Assembly: GCF_014193255.1 (NCBI RefSeq)
Contig: NZ_JACHZB010000004.1
Location: 186,001-250,000 of the forward strand
Source: Rhizobium sp. BK196
Lineage (GTDB): Bacteria > Pseudomonadota > Alphaproteobacteria > Rhizobiales > Rhizobiaceae
Length of the DNA: 64,000 nt
Reading direction: 5' to 3'
Below are positions 51,738 through 60,133 of the stretch, piece after piece. Within the stretch, counting starts at the first letter, position 1; every line of letters starts with the position of its first letter. The position numbers were made by a program, and so were the translations under genes. The notes beneath the pieces were generated by a model that was given only the letters and a program-made list of their open reading frames with translations, was not told the DNA's origin and made no database searches.

Positions 51738-52816
51738 GTGATGCGCACGATATGCTGATCCCAGGCGACATCGCTATGAGCCGACAGGAAATCGCCATCA
51801 TAGGAGGAAACGGCAAAGCCGCCGGGAGCAGGCGCGATTCCCGCGGCGTCGCGAACCCTGTCCTCGCGCAGCACCTTGCCCGTTTTCGCGTCAATGGCGA
51901 CGGACGCGCCGCCGATCGGCGAGGTGATGCCGATCAGACCTTCCTTTCGGTTGACTGCAATCGCCCCGACATAATTGGCAAGTCGTCGCGTCGTCTCCTC
52001 GGGCAAGTCGATGAAAGCAAGATCCTCGCCCTTGGCGAAATGACCGACAAGCGGCGGCAGGTCCTTCCGATGGCCTTCATATTGGCAGGCGAACCAGATA
52101 CGGCCACCCGCGTCGACGTCGACATGGCGTGTCGAGACGGACGACCATTGCGGCGGCAGGATATGTTTTTCGATCAGCGCGCCGGTTGTCGCCTCGATGA
52201 GCGCCAGTGACGGCTGCATATTTCCAAGATTGAGCTTTGTGCGACCGAAATCCGGATGTGTCTCGATGCCGCCATTGGCAACAACAAGCATGCGGCCGTC
52301 ATCGGAGACGGTCATATCATGCGGGCCGACGCCATAGGTCTCATATTCGCCGATGCGGACAAAGCGGTTCGTTGCATCGTAAAGGCCGATCATGCCCCTG
52401 TTATTGTCGAAGTCGTTCTCGCTGGCATAGAGCAGCCGGCCATCCGGCGAAAACGCGCCGTGGCCGTAGAAATGCCGGCCCTCCGGCGAGGTGACGACGA
52501 TGGGTTCGCCCTTGTTCCAGGGGTCGAAGATCATCGCGAAGGTGCCCGGCCGGCGGGCGAAGGCGACGGTGCGGCCGGTGGCAATGCTATGGGCCATACC
52601 ATGGGCACGGGCGGGCAGCGTCACCTGATCGACAATCTCTCCGCGTTCGGTGACCGTCGCCACGGCAAAGGAACCGTTGGCGGCGCGGATACCGGAGGCA
52701 TAGACGGCATCGGCACGGGTGAGCGCCAGCAGCGCTTCAGGTTTTAGCGCAGCCAGAAAACCGATACCGGCGGCCTTGATGAAGCCGCGTCGGTCAATGG
52801 CAGCACTGCGCCACAT
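51716..52816 (-). CDS. DUF1513 domain protein with Tat signal
   Basis: 366 aa from ATG 52816, with GGAG 9 nt upstream. The N-terminus AAIDRRGFIKAAGIGFLAAL is a twin-arginine signal, so the protein is exported folded. The body has repeated blade-like motifs (FSPDGRLLYASENDF, VSDDGRMLVVANGG) suggesting a beta-propeller. It is the last gene of the imelysin/di-haem oxidoreductase operon, where DUF1513 proteins are regularly found; a metal- or haem-related role is inferred. Overlaps the DUF2252 gene end by 22 nt on the other strand. Confidence 0.85.
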   Translation of the reverse strand: MWRSAAIDRRGFIKAAGIGFLAALKPEALLALTRADAVYASGIRAANGSFAVATVTERGEIVDQVTLPARAHGMAHSIATGRTVAFARRPGTFAMIFDPWNKGEPIVVTSPEGRHFYGHGAFSPDGRLLYASENDFDNNRGMIGLYDATNRFVRIGEYETYGVGPHDMTVSDDGRMLVVANGGIETHPDFGRTKLNLGNMQPSLALIEATTGALIEKHILPPQWSSVSTRHVDVDAGGRIWFACQYEGHRKDLPPLVGHFAKGEDLAFIDLPEETTRRLANYVGAIAVNRKEGLIGITSPIGGASVAIDAKTGKVLREDRVRDAAGIAPAPGGFAVSSYDGDFLSAHSDVAWDQHIVRITQPARMR

Positions 52817-52820
52817 CGGC

Positions 52821-53924
52821 TCAGTCTCCGTCCGAGAAGGAAAAGCCGGCCGAAAGGCCGATTGCCGCTCCATACTGGTCGCTGATCGTGGTGATGAGGT
52901 CGCGGCTTTCGGTCAGCAGTGTATCGAGCTTGGCCTTCTCCGCATCGCTGACCGCGACTTCGATATCCGGGTTCAGCTTTGAGACGCTGTCGATGATCGT
53001 CTTCAGCTTGGCGTCGATCGAATCGGCAACCGCCTTCTTCTCCGGCGGCAGCAGTTCCGCCATTCCGGCCTTCTGCCAGAGTGTGCGGATGCCCTCGAGA
53101 TTGGCGGCCATCGACTTCCATGTATTCTTCGAACGCCAGTAGATCGCCATGCGCGGGCGGGCGGGCGTATCCTTGCCCTTGTAGAACTGCTCCAGCCGCT
53201 GGTCGCGAACGTTTTCCGCAGCATGGACGAGGATGCCGAGGAGGGCGGTGACGGCCTCCTTGTTGTCCATGAAATCGTCGCTCTGCGGGCCGGGGTGCTT
53301 CCAGCTCGCCTGCACGCCGTCAGGCTTCTCCCAAGCGGCGACCACCTCGCCGGCTTCACGCTGGATATTGCCGGCGACCGCCTGGCCGTAGAGGCAGCGG
53401 AAGCCACCCTTCTGCTTGAGGAGGTCATCGGAGCCGTTGCCATAGAGGACATATTCGAGTGCGGTCAGGCCCTGCAGCGCCACGCTCTTGCCGGCAATGG
53501 CATCGACGGTCGCGTCCTTCGGATCGGCCTTGGCGAGCAGCGCCTGAACCTGCTTGAGGCCGACGCCCTTGCGGTCGGGATAGAAGAGGATGTGCTCAAA
53601 GAGATTGTCCTGGATAACAGGGCCGGTCTGCACGATCTCGATCGTCGACCAGTAGCGGATCGCATCGTCGAATGCTGACTTGGCGCGATCGAGCGTCTGC
53701 TGCGTACCTGAGGCACAGAGATCGTTCATGGCTGTCGTCAGGCGCGCGGATGATTGCTGCATATTGCGATAGCCGGGGCGGATAACCTCGTCGACAGCGC
53801 GCTCCATGACTGAAGGCACAGCATCCTCGTTGAAGCCCGAAGTGGGCGGTGCGGCGCTTTGGGCGGCAGCCGATGCGGCAAGGCCGGTCAAAGCGAGGCA
53901 AAACAGGGTGTGCCAGGGGCGCAT
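52821..53924 (-). CDS. Imelysin family protein (second copy of the operon)
   Basis: 367 aa with a signal peptide (residues 1-21). Helical imelysin domain with VALQGLTALEYVLYGNGSDD, in which the expected GxHxxE appears as an LTALEYVLYG variant (no His), and AENVRDQRLEQF. Shorter than the first imelysin of the operon. Imelysins (M75 relatives) are periplasmic and iron-regulated; some act in iron uptake. Its ATG overlaps the di-haem oxidoreductase stop (TGATG). Confidence 0.85.
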   Translation of the reverse strand: MRPWHTLFCLALTGLAASAAAQSAAPPTSGFNEDAVPSVMERAVDEVIRPGYRNMQQSSARLTTAMNDLCASGTQQTLDRAKSAFDDAIRYWSTIEIVQTGPVIQDNLFEHILFYPDRKGVGLKQVQALLAKADPKDATVDAIAGKSVALQGLTALEYVLYGNGSDDLLKQKGGFRCLYGQAVAGNIQREAGEVVAAWEKPDGVQASWKHPGPQSDDFMDNKEAVTALLGILVHAAENVRDQRLEQFYKGKDTPARPRMAIYWRSKNTWKSMAANLEGIRTLWQKAGMAELLPPEKKAVADSIDAKLKTIIDSVSKLNPDIEVAVSDAEKAKLDTLLTESRDLITTISDQYGAAIGLSAGFSFSDGD

Positions 53925-55462
53925 CAGAGTGACTCCAGGAATGTAATCAGGGCCTCTCTATCGTCTTTTGATAGCGAGGAGAATGCGTTACGGGCTTTTT
54001 CAGCTTCGCCGCCATGCCAGAGAATTGCTTCGGTGAGATTTCTGGCGCGGCCGTCATGCAGGAAGAAGCTGTGTCCGCTGACAGTCCGGGTCAGTCCTAT
54101 ACCCCATAGCGGTGGCGTGCGCCATTCACGTCCGTTCGCAAGTCCCACTTGCTGTCCATCCGCAAGACCCTCGCCCATGTCATGCAGCAGAAAATCGGAA
54201 TAAGGCCAGATGAGCTGGAAGGATTGCGCCTTCTCGGCGGTATCGCGGCGGGTGACGAACTTCGGAACATGGCAGGAAATGCAGCCGGAATCGTAGAAAA
54301 GCTGCTTGCCGCGCAACGTCCCGGCAAAGCTCGCCTTGCGGCGTGCTGGCACCGCGAGGTTCTCCGAATAGAAGGTGACGAGATCGAGCACAGGGCCGGG
54401 CGCCTCCTCGTTGCCAAGGCGTTTTTGTACCCCGTCCGGCATGGCGAGGCACTTTGTCTCGGCAACGGTGCAGTCGCCATTGGCATTGGGTTTGTCCGGC
54501 GTCGAGATGCCGATATCGTTGGCGAAGGCATCGGCGCTTTGATCGCGCACAGTGGCGTTCTGCGCCTTCCAGCCAAAGCGGCCGAGGGCGATCTCGCCGG
54601 TGCGATGGTCGCGGATGATCGCCGCCTTGCCGGAGATGCCGTCGTGATCGATGTCGTCAGGATCGGCATGCGCGAGAATATCCGGCTCGGGAATTGCCTG
54701 TATGAGACCGAGGCCGATCATAGGCGGAGCGACGCGCGCAGAGATCGTCGTCGCCGGGTCGAGCGCCCCGTAGGCGAGGTCCTTGACGGAATAGGCAGGC
54801 TTGCGCAGGCGCACCGTCTCGCCATCGGCAAGCGTGACCGTCTCCTCGCTGTAGGTGATCGCGACCTTGCCTTCGGCGGCAAGTCCGGGAACGGCGAGAT
54901 CCTGAAGCTGATGGCCGTAAACCGGATCGGGGAAAGTGACGACGTCACCGTCGGTGAATGCCTTTTCCTCCTCTGGCGTTTTCGCGGCGCGGGCAAGGCG
55001 CAGGAACATCGAAGTGGCGCTCGGTCCGCCCTCGGGAGGTTTGCCACGGCCGTCGTTGAGGTGGCAGCTCATGCAGGAGCGGGCGTTGAAGAGTGGGCCG
55101 AGCCCGTCGGACGCCTGTGTCGAAGAGGGCGCGGAGACCCAGAGCTTGCGAAAAAGCGCATTGCCGAGCCGGAAATTCTGCTCTTCCTCGAAGGGGATAT
55201 TGGCCGAGATATGCGAGAAACTGTCTTCGGTGACCGGATCGATTGAGGTCGCCGCACCCGCCTGCATGGCTTCGTATTGCTCGGCCTTGCTGAAATCCTG
55301 CGTCGGTTTGATGATATCGGCGACGCGCTTGAGGTCGGCGTCAGAAAGATCGGTACGTCCAGTCGGAAGATCGAAGGTACCGGCGATGGCAACGGGAAGC
55401 CCGGCGAGCAGAGCGCAGAAAGCTGCGCTGACAGAAAAACGTCTGGCCGGGTTATGCGACAT
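53924..55462 (-). CDS. Di-haem oxidoreductase (DHOR, IrpB-like) family protein
   Basis: 512 aa from ATG 55462. A signal peptide (to about residue 27) leads into a c-type cytochrome with two haem sites, CMSCH and CISCH, and a conserved HDGRARNLTEAILWHGGEA near the C-terminus. Annotated as thiol oxidoreductase in many genomes. In imelysin operons it may reduce or oxidise iron in the periplasm. There is no clear ribosome binding site; an 11-bp hairpin lies just upstream. Confidence 0.88.
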   Translation of the reverse strand: MSHNPARRFSVSAAFCALLAGLPVAIAGTFDLPTGRTDLSDADLKRVADIIKPTQDFSKAEQYEAMQAGAATSIDPVTEDSFSHISANIPFEEEQNFRLGNALFRKLWVSAPSSTQASDGLGPLFNARSCMSCHLNDGRGKPPEGGPSATSMFLRLARAAKTPEEEKAFTDGDVVTFPDPVYGHQLQDLAVPGLAAEGKVAITYSEETVTLADGETVRLRKPAYSVKDLAYGALDPATTISARVAPPMIGLGLIQAIPEPDILAHADPDDIDHDGISGKAAIIRDHRTGEIALGRFGWKAQNATVRDQSADAFANDIGISTPDKPNANGDCTVAETKCLAMPDGVQKRLGNEEAPGPVLDLVTFYSENLAVPARRKASFAGTLRGKQLFYDSGCISCHVPKFVTRRDTAEKAQSFQLIWPYSDFLLHDMGEGLADGQQVGLANGREWRTPPLWGIGLTRTVSGHSFFLHDGRARNLTEAILWHGGEAEKARNAFSSLSKDDREALITFLESL

Positions 55463-55472
55463 TTCAAGGGTC

Positions 55473-55500
55473 CGGGCCGCTCCCGGTTCGGAGCGGCCCG
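55473..55500 (-). other. Intercistronic hairpin between the irpA-like and DHOR genes
   Basis: Perfect 11-bp stem CGGGCCGCTCC / GGAGCGGCCCG with a 6-nt loop filling most of the 46-nt gap between the two genes. No U-tract follows, so it is more likely an mRNA stabiliser or partial attenuator than a terminator. Confidence 0.55.
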
Positions 55501-55508
55501 CCTTTTGC

Positions 55509-56786
55509 TTATTTGAAGACAGCGTTAGGATTATCCAGGCTGTCGGAACCTTCAAGCTCGACGGTGCCGAGGTCAAGTGCGGCAATAACGCGCTGGACCG
55601 ATTTGGTCTGGTCGATAAGATCGTCGATCGCGGCTTGGACGACGGCGTTGCCTTCCTTGTTACCCTCACCGATCATCTGGTCGTATTTCTCGACCGTCTC
55701 GCCGCGCTTGGCCATGGCGTGCATGGCATCTAGTGTCTTGTTGAGCTTGCCGGTCATCTCGGCATCCAGAGCCTTGTCCTTGGCTGCGACGAGGTCGTGC
55801 AGCGACGGGCCGGTCATCTTGGTGCCATCGACGCGGGTATATTCGCCCGTATAGGCGGCCGCGATGCCGATCGCGTCGTTCAGATGCGAGTTGTAAGTGT
55901 TGTCGGAGAAGCAATCATGCTCTTCTTCCGGATCGTGCAGCAGCAGGCCGAGCTTCATGCGTTCGCCGGCAAGCTCGCCGTAGGAGAGCGAACCCATGCC
56001 TGTCAGGATGGCGACGAGGCCAGCCTTCGGATCGGCTTCGACATGCTTGGTCGCTTCGCCATCCGCCGCCCAATTGTCGGTCATTTCCTGGAGATCGGAA
56101 ACGAGCAGGGTGGAAGCCGATTTCAGATATTCGGCGCGGCGGTCGCAATTGCCGTGTGTGCAATTCTTCAGATCGTAATCGCTGGCGGGACGCTCGCCGG
56201 CGCCAGGTCCGGTGCCGTGCAGATCCTGGCCCCAGAGCAGGAATTCGATGGCGTGATAGCCGGTCGCGACATTGGCCTCGATACCGCCGGCTTCAGCAAG
56301 CGTGCCCGAGAGGAATTCCGGCGTCAGCTTGGAGGCGTCCACATCCTTGCCGTCGATCTTGATCGTCTTGTTGGCAACGACATTAGCGACATAGAGCGAG
56401 TTCTCGTCGCTTTCCGTGCCGTAGGAAGGATCGACGTAATCAATAAGCCCTTCATCGAGCGGCCATGCGTTGACCTTGCCTTCCCAGTCATCGACAACAG
56501 GGTTGCCGAAGCGGTAGACTTCAGTCTGCTGATAGGGGGCACGCGCCTTGATCCAGGCATCCCGGGCAGCCTTCAACGTCGTATCGTTGGGCGTCTTCAG
56601 GAATATATCGATGGCCGCGTCGAGCGCCTTCGCAGTCGTCAGCGAGTCCTCGTACTTGGCATGGGCGACTTCGGCATAGTGTTTCACGACTGCAGCAGCA
56701 TCGGGCGCCGCATGTGCGGGAAGGGCGAGCAGGGCGGCGGGGGCGATCGCCAGCGCGGCTGCGCGGAATGTGCGGTTGAGCTTCAT
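55509..56786 (-). CDS. Imelysin family iron-regulated protein (IrpA-like)
   Basis: 425 aa from ATG 56786, preceded by AGGAGAGG. Signal peptide to about residue 27. The GxHxxE motif is intact in VATGYHAIEFLLWGQDLHG, followed by SDYDLKNCTHGNCDRRAEYL and HDPEEEHDCFSDNTYNSHL, all typical of the IrpA/Imelysin group. First gene of a four-gene operon with DHOR, a second imelysin and DUF1513. Periplasmic iron capture is the inferred role; an Irr-like site lies about 80 nt upstream. Confidence 0.9.
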   Translation of the reverse strand: MKLNRTFRAAALAIAPAALLALPAHAAPDAAAVVKHYAEVAHAKYEDSLTTAKALDAAIDIFLKTPNDTTLKAARDAWIKARAPYQQTEVYRFGNPVVDDWEGKVNAWPLDEGLIDYVDPSYGTESDENSLYVANVVANKTIKIDGKDVDASKLTPEFLSGTLAEAGGIEANVATGYHAIEFLLWGQDLHGTGPGAGERPASDYDLKNCTHGNCDRRAEYLKSASTLLVSDLQEMTDNWAADGEATKHVEADPKAGLVAILTGMGSLSYGELAGERMKLGLLLHDPEEEHDCFSDNTYNSHLNDAIGIAAAYTGEYTRVDGTKMTGPSLHDLVAAKDKALDAEMTGKLNKTLDAMHAMAKRGETVEKYDQMIGEGNKEGNAVVQAAIDDLIDQTKSVQRVIAALDLGTVELEGSDSLDNPNAVFK

Positions 56787-56866
56787 AATCCTCTCCTGTG
56801 ACGGATTTCCGTCTGAATCCGGCAATCGTCTCTTCGCGCAAAAGCAAACTGGTGTCAAACACTCTA

Positions 56867-56884
56867 GTTTGGAATGGTTTTAAG
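56867..56884 (-). promoter_or_regulatory. Degenerate Irr-box candidate upstream of the imelysin operon
   Basis: GTTTGGAATGGTTTTAAG matches 13 of 18 positions of the perfect site found before mbfA. It sits 81-98 nt upstream of the irpA-like start. The dyad is weak, so this is a candidate only. Confidence 0.3.
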
Positions 56885-57032
56885 GATGGATTGCCTGGAT
56901 TTAACTGGTCGTTTGAAGAATATCTGACCCCAGATTTCGGATCACCTGCACAAACGGATCGCGCCTTCTGTCTACTCGTCACGTGATGAATGCGGATGAT
57001 CCAGTGTTTTCAATTTCCGCTGCGAGCGCTTC

Positions 57033-58322
57033 TCAGCCGTCCCTTCTCAGGCGGCAGAAGAAGAAGCCATCCGTATCCGTCGACGCTGGCGTCAGCGTGA
57101 TCGTCTTGCCGTCGGAAGATCGTGGGCGTGCGCTGTCCTTGCCGAACAGGCTGTCCCAGGCGGGCAGCGCGCTGTCAATCTTGAAATCGCCGTTCTCGGC
57201 AGCAAAGCGCCGGACCTGCTCTTCGTTCTCCTGCGGCAGCACCGAGCAGGTGACGTAGATCAGTTCGCCGCCTGGGCGCACGAAGCTGCTCGCCTGCGTC
57301 AGCGCATCCTGCTGCTGGGCGGTGCGTTCGTCGAGATTCTTGGCTGTCAGCCGCCATTTCGTATCCGGGCGGCGGCGCCACGTACCCGTGCCGGTGCAGG
57401 GCGCATCGACCAGCACCTTGTCGCAGCGGCCACGCAGGCTGGACAGGCCCCTGACATCGTCGTGGACTTGGACATTGCGCGTTCCGGCGCGCTTCAGCCG
57501 CTCGATGATCGGCGCAAGCCGCTTGCGGTCGGCATCATAGGCGTGGATCTGACCCTTATTATGCATGGCAGCAGCCATGGCGAGCGTCTTACCACCGCCA
57601 CCGGCGCAATAATCCAGCACCTGCTCGCCATCCCCAGGCAGGACGAGATCGGCGACGATCTGCGATCCCTCGTCCTGAACCTCGAACCAGCCCTTCTGGA
57701 ACGAAAGCTCGGCCGTGACGTTAGGGAGACGTGAGGCGCCTTCGCCGGCGGGAATCCGGATGCCGTAGCGTGCGATCTTCGCCTCATTCGCGCCGGCCCG
57801 TTCCAGCGCCTTCACGGCCTTCTCACGGGTGGCCTTCAGGATATTGGCGCGCAGATCAAGCGTCGGGCGCCCGGCAAGCGCCTGCGCCTCGGAAAGCCAT
57901 TCGCCGCCGAAAGCCTGTTCGAAGGAGGGCTGTACCCATTCCGGAATATCGCCCTGCACATGTGGGGAAGCATCGGAAAGAGAACGGCTCGCAAACGCTG
58001 CGAGCGCTTCTGCGGAAAGCGGCGTCGGCGCGAACTTGTCATCTGCAAGTTCCGCAGCCAGTGTTTCCGGCGTAAAACCCCACTGGCGGAACATGACGGC
58101 GTGCGCGATGGCAACGGCACTGTCATCGTCCATCAGATAGGCATGGGACAATCGCATGCGCAGCGCGTCGTAGACGATGTTGCCGATCGCCGCCCGGTCG
58201 CCGGAGCCGGCGAAACGGTGGGCGAGGCCCCAGTCCTTCAGTGCATCGGCGACAGGCCTTTTGCGGGCATCGATATCAGCCAGAACCGAAATCGCCCCTT
58301 CGAGGCGGCCGCCCAAACGCAT
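57033..58322 (-). CDS. RsmB/NOP2/Sun family rRNA (cytosine-C5) methyltransferase
   Basis: 429 aa. The Fmu-type catalytic domain has VLDYCAGGGGKTLAMAAAM (SAM loop), YDADRKRLAP, VLVDAPCTGTGTWRRRPDT (motif IV Cys) and IYVTCSVLPQENEEQV (motif VI Cys), the two cysteines of RNA m5C enzymes. The first ~140 residues form a NusB-like RNA-binding domain in shortened form. Probably modifies 16S rRNA; the exact target is not certain. Confidence 0.9.
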   Translation of the reverse strand: MRLGGRLEGAISVLADIDARKRPVADALKDWGLAHRFAGSGDRAAIGNIVYDALRMRLSHAYLMDDDSAVAIAHAVMFRQWGFTPETLAAELADDKFAPTPLSAEALAAFASRSLSDASPHVQGDIPEWVQPSFEQAFGGEWLSEAQALAGRPTLDLRANILKATREKAVKALERAGANEAKIARYGIRIPAGEGASRLPNVTAELSFQKGWFEVQDEGSQIVADLVLPGDGEQVLDYCAGGGGKTLAMAAAMHNKGQIHAYDADRKRLAPIIERLKRAGTRNVQVHDDVRGLSSLRGRCDKVLVDAPCTGTGTWRRRPDTKWRLTAKNLDERTAQQQDALTQASSFVRPGGELIYVTCSVLPQENEEQVRRFAAENGDFKIDSALPAWDSLFGKDSARPRSSDGKTITLTPASTDTDGFFFCRLRRDG

Positions 58323-58413
58323 TCAAACTTCTCCTGTTGCCTTGGCTGGTGAACGATCCGCACAAGAGAGTCCGCAGCAAACCTGATAGGCAGGGCGGAT
58401 TGTTCACAAGTCC

Positions 58414-58439
58414 CAATCGCGTGGTTACTCGCGATTGGC
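58414..58439 (-). other. Hairpin between the RlpA-like and RsmB-type genes
   Basis: Perfect 9-bp stem CCAATCGCG / CGCGATTGG with an 8-nt loop, 52 nt after the RlpA-like stop. No U-tract, so Rho-independent termination is not assured. Confidence 0.45.
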
Positions 58440-58490
58440 GGCAAGAGCAAGCGCCGCATCCGGCGCAGGGATTGTGCGGAGGGCTTGGCC

Positions 58491-58853
58491 TCAGCTGATG
58501 ACCTGGTAGCAGACCTTCGCGGTGCCCGAGGAGACCATGCCGATATTCTGTGCGGCAGCGCGCGATAGATCGAGCACGCGACCGCGGATGAACGGGCCAC
58601 GATCATTGATGCGAACGACGACGCTGCGGCCGTTGTTGCGGTTGGTGACCTTCACCTTGGTGCCGAATGCCAGAGAACGATGTGCGGCGGTGTAGATGGC
58701 CGGGTTCATGCGTTCCCCGGAAGCAGTTTTGGAGCGAAGTGCGTACCACGAAGCACCGCCACATCCGTTACCAGCAAATCCTTCTGCCGGAAGGGCGAAG
58801 GAACAGGCTGCAATCGCTGCGGTAGTGATTAGAGAACGGCAGATTTTCTTCAA
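58491..58853 (-). CDS. RlpA-like double-psi beta-barrel protein
   Basis: 120 aa with a signal peptide (residues 1-27). The DPBB domain is intact: [40 protein letters not shown] and [19 protein letters not shown], carrying the catalytic Asp of RlpA lytic transglycosylases. No SPOR domain and no lipobox, so it is a short secreted version and may act on, or only bind, denuded glycan strands. A 410-nt gene-free region precedes it. Confidence 0.88.
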   Translation of the reverse strand: MKKICRSLITTAAIAACSFALPAEGFAGNGCGGASWYALRSKTASGERMNPAIYTAAHRSLAFGTKVKVTNRNNGRSVVVRINDRGPFIRGRVLDLSRAAAQNIGMVSSGTAKVCYQVIS

Positions 58854-59263
58854 AACGGATTGTCCCTCAACTGTTGAACTTGCGCCTTCGCAGGCGGTGG
58901 GGCTTCAATCCGGGGAAAAGTGGCGAAAAAGTGCCGCTTCTGATCACGGAACGTTACAGTCTGTAACATTTGTGATTCCACTAACATTGCGGTAGCAGGA
59001 CACCGCTTTGGCAATTCTTGGAAAAAGCCTAATGAAATCAGCTAAAATCCGAACGATTTTTTCGTATAAACGCTAAACATTTGATGGCCGTTGGAAATCA
59101 CAAATTTTTTTTTCTCAGGGTGCCATATTCGCTGCCACATTTGCGCAAATTTGGAGGCCGTTAACCATAATACGGAGCGAAATTCAGTTCGTAAAAATCA
59201 GAAAGTAGGAAATTTCTACTCTTTATGGATTATAACCCTATCACCCGAATGAGAGGGGTTTGG
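58854..59263. other. AT-rich gene-free region upstream of the RlpA-like gene
   Basis: 410 nt with much lower GC than its neighbours. I see a run of nine or ten T around 59105-59113, a palindrome ATTTGCGCAAAT (59139-59150), a GTTAACC half-site, and a near-perfect dyad AGTAG-GAAATTT-CTACT (59204-59220). It should contain the RlpA-like promoter and possibly regulator sites or a small RNA; no reading frame is convincing. Confidence 0.45.
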
Positions 59264-60133
59264 TCAGCCGCGCCAACCGTCATTTTGCAATAGCTGGGCG
59301 AGCGACATCGGATAGTTCGGGAAGGCAAACCGGAAGCCTGCAGCCTTCAACTTGGCATTGGAAACGCGCTTGTTCTCTCCATAGAAGGAACGGGCCATCG
59401 GCGTCATCTCGGCGGTCTCGAATGGCTGCTCCGGCGGCGGGGTGATGCCCATCAGGCGGGCGGCCTCGACTATCACATCCTGCGGCGGACCAGGTTGGTC
59501 GTCGGTGACATTGTAGATGCCGCCGAGCGCATGCTCTGCCAGAAACCGGGTGGAAGCGCCGATGTCCTCCACGCGGATGCGATTGAACACCTGGTCCTTT
59601 TTGATGATGCGGCGCGCTGTGCCACGGTCCAGATTGACGAAGGCGTTGCGTCCCGGTCCATAGATGCCGGAAAGCCGCAATATGGCGGCCGGCGTTTCGC
59701 GGGAACGGCCGAGCGCAAGCCAGGCATCCTCGGCGTCGAGACGTTCCTTGGAGCGGCCCGAGACTGGTATACATGGCGTTTCTTCAGTCACCCAGGAACC
59801 CTTGTGGTCACCATAGACGCCGACCGTGGAGAGATAGCCGATCCACTGCAGGTCAGGCAGAAGCACCGTGCTGTCCTTCCCAAGTAATGCAAGCAGCGGG
59901 TCGGCATCGCGCGGAGCGATCGACTGAACGAGATGCGTGACGGTGGCCATCGCCGCACGCAGGTCGTCGCTCAAGGCCTCTCCGTTGAAGATGAAGGCTT
60001 CGATGCCAATCTTGCGCAACTCTTCGGCTTTCTCTTCCGAACGGGTCGTACCGGAGACGCGAATGCCGCTATCGCCAAACGCCTTGGCGATAGCCGTGCC
60101 GGAATAACCGCAGCCAAAGATCATAACATGCAT
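59264..60133 (-). CDS. NAD-dependent epimerase/dehydratase (SDR), YeeZ-like
   Basis: 289 aa from ATG 60133, which overlaps the queG stop as TGATG. Rossmann loop MIFGCGYSGTAIAKAFG, then WIGYLSTVGVYGDHKGSWV and ILRLSGIYGPGRNAF. The active-site Tyr/Lys pattern is degenerate, with VYGDHKG in place of YxxxK, as in YeeZ-type proteins whose substrate is unknown. Coupled translation with queG places it in the queG operon. Confidence 0.85.
   Translation of the reverse strand: MHVMIFGCGYSGTAIAKAFGDSGIRVSGTTRSEEKAEELRKIGIEAFIFNGEALSDDLRAAMATVTHLVQSIAPRDADPLLALLGKDSTVLLPDLQWIGYLSTVGVYGDHKGSWVTEETPCIPVSGRSKERLDAEDAWLALGRSRETPAAILRLSGIYGPGRNAFVNLDRGTARRIIKKDQVFNRIRVEDIGASTRFLAEHALGGIYNVTDDQPGPPQDVIVEAARLMGITPPPEQPFETAEMTPMARSFYGENKRVSNAKLKAAGFRFAFPNYPMSLAQLLQNDGWRG

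Noticed and set aside
52821..56786. EfeUOB-type iron transporter
   Set aside because: Although imelysin and EfeO share a domain family, there is no EfeU permease or DyP peroxidase (EfeB) here; the DHOR and DUF1513 partners point to the IrpA/IrpB-type set.
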